Positions 6,342 through 6,874 of a stretch of 6,874 nucleotides of DNA are shown piece after piece (position 1 is the stretch's first letter; each line of letters begins with the position of its first letter). The translations under genes were made by a program, and so were the position numbers. The DNA is from Syntrophus sp034006265 (lineage in GTDB: Bacteria > Desulfobacterota > Syntrophia > Syntrophales > Syntrophaceae), in contig JAVETB010000117.1 in assembly GCA_034006265.1 (NCBI GenBank), forward strand, positions 1 through 6,874, written 5' to 3'. The notes beneath the pieces are model-generated. The model was not told the origin of the DNA. It saw nothing but the letters and a program-made list of their open reading frames with translations, and did no database searches.

Positions 6342-6855
6342 CGGCTCCTCCTGATTTCCAGTTGGCCCATAAAATCTTGCTGAGTGACCAAGTCCCTTCG
6401 CTCCGCTCCCATTACAGAAGCTTCATCACTACTACGGACTTGTCCGTCCCTGTGCCGCGCATCGATACTATCGGCCTCACGGTTTATCCGCTTGTGCCTT
6501 TCTCTTTAACATCGCGACGACAGGTTCCCGCAGTTCAACATGAGAGCCCGGATCAAGCTCACGCCACCTCTATGCCGGGCGCCGTCTGATCAGTCAGCAG
6601 GCATCTTCCAGACTCATCCCGGGGCAACATCAACTCCCCGGTTTTGACGCCGTATGTGTACTTTCGACACGTGCGCAGTGGTTCATTTGCATTCGTCTTC
6701 TTGATCCACACCTGATGCATTCACAGCACCTTTTCCGTAACGCTCACGACATCCGGCTCTTTACCGGCGCCGCTTACGGTGGTTTGCAGCCTGCTCCTGC
6801 AAGCCGGCTGCGAGGGGCCATACCCTCATCTCTCACGCCGCTTTCTGCGGCACAC
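6342..6855 (-). ncRNA. Group II intron domains I-III (non-coding 5' part)
   Basis: These 514 nt before the RT gene contain no supportable protein gene and are expected to fold into the intron scaffold. The 5' hairpin at 6837-6851 is clear. Candidate exon-binding sites are EBS1 at 6556-6561 (6 bp with 6856-6861) and, more weakly, EBS2 at 6617-6621 (5 bp with 6865-6869). The two lie about 55 nt apart, as is usual. I did not fold the whole region, so domain borders are not given. Confidence 0.75.
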
Positions 6856-6860
6856 TGAGC

Positions 6861-6873
6861 TGGTCGGGAAAAA
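6861..6873 (+). repeat. IS end-like 13-mer, copy 2, beside the intron 5' end
   Basis: TGGTCGGGAAAAA lies 5 bp outside the intron's 5' end and points away from it, as if another copy of the element, or its other end, starts here and continues beyond the window. Only 14 bases of it are visible, so the assignment is tentative. Confidence 0.5.
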
Positions 6874-6874
6874 C

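Larger units (their letters stand above)
5016..6855 (-). mobile_element. Group II intron with internal RT/maturase gene
   Basis: This self-splicing retroelement of about 1,840 nt has both ends visible. The 5' end reads GTGTG (6855-6851), matching the GTGYG consensus, followed by the hairpin GCCGC-AGAAA-GCGGC (6851-6837). The 3' end lies after domain VI and ends in AC, with a bulged adenosine (5022) 7 nt from the end. Domain V (5055-5088) is intact, with an AGC triad. The reverse transcriptase gene sits in the domain IV position and stops 14 nt before domain V. A candidate EBS1, TGAGCT (6561-6556), pairs 6/6 with the last six bases of the upstream flank. Its preceding G pairs with the first base of the downstream flank. 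Nothing is visibly broken, so the intron may be active. The structural class was not determined. Confidence 0.9.

Noticed and set aside
6731..6736. GGAAAA on the minus strand as EBS2, pairing with TTTTCC in the flank
   Set aside because: The paired bases would be 12-17 nt from the junction and only about 120 nt into the intron, both outside the usual positions; the candidate at 6617-6621 fits better.

Overview
The window looks like a chromosomal segment of a Gram-negative bacterium, most likely an anaerobic deltaproteobacterium (Desulfobacterota, Syntrophus-like). This is an inference from the separate atpI-atpB gene pair, the style of the AtpB sequence, an NtrC-type regulator, exported thiol-redox proteins and the mobile elements. 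No rRNA or other lineage marker is present to settle it.

Layout. Positions 1-879 (+) hold the end of an atpI-like gene and a complete atpB, the membrane part of an F-type ATP synthase. A strong hairpin at 902-945 ends this operon, and atpE is not next to atpB. The same hairpin can terminate the converging minus-strand genes. Reading leftward from about 4380, the minus strand carries a near-consensus sigma-70 promoter (4351-4379), an exported CPHC thioredoxin-fold protein (3692-4282), an exported 1-Cys-type peroxiredoxin (3049-3678), an orphan NtrC-family regulator (1539-2978) and the GTPase gene engB (967-1542). The first two are 13 nt apart and the last two overlap by 4 nt, so at least two coupled pairs exist. 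All four could be read as one unit ending at the shared terminator.

The right third (4486-6874) is mobile DNA. A 3' fragment of an IS3-family transposase (4549-5015) abuts a complete-looking group II intron (about 5016-6855). The intron has clear domains V and VI, a GTGTG 5' end and an internal reverse transcriptase/maturase. The 19 bases beyond its 5' end carry a 12/13 copy of the IS end-like sequence at 4486-4498, so the two flanks do not join into one ordinary transposase gene.

How the genes relate. The two redox proteins probably work together outside the cytoplasm, one as a thiol reductant or transfer protein and the other as a peroxidase. The regulator next to them has a degenerate receiver domain and an altered sigma-54 contact loop (GSFTSA instead of GAFTGA), so it may not be a conventional phosphorylation-controlled sigma-54 activator. 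I did not find a wholly new system. The most unusual points are this regulator, the missing atpE, and the mismatched flanks of the intron.
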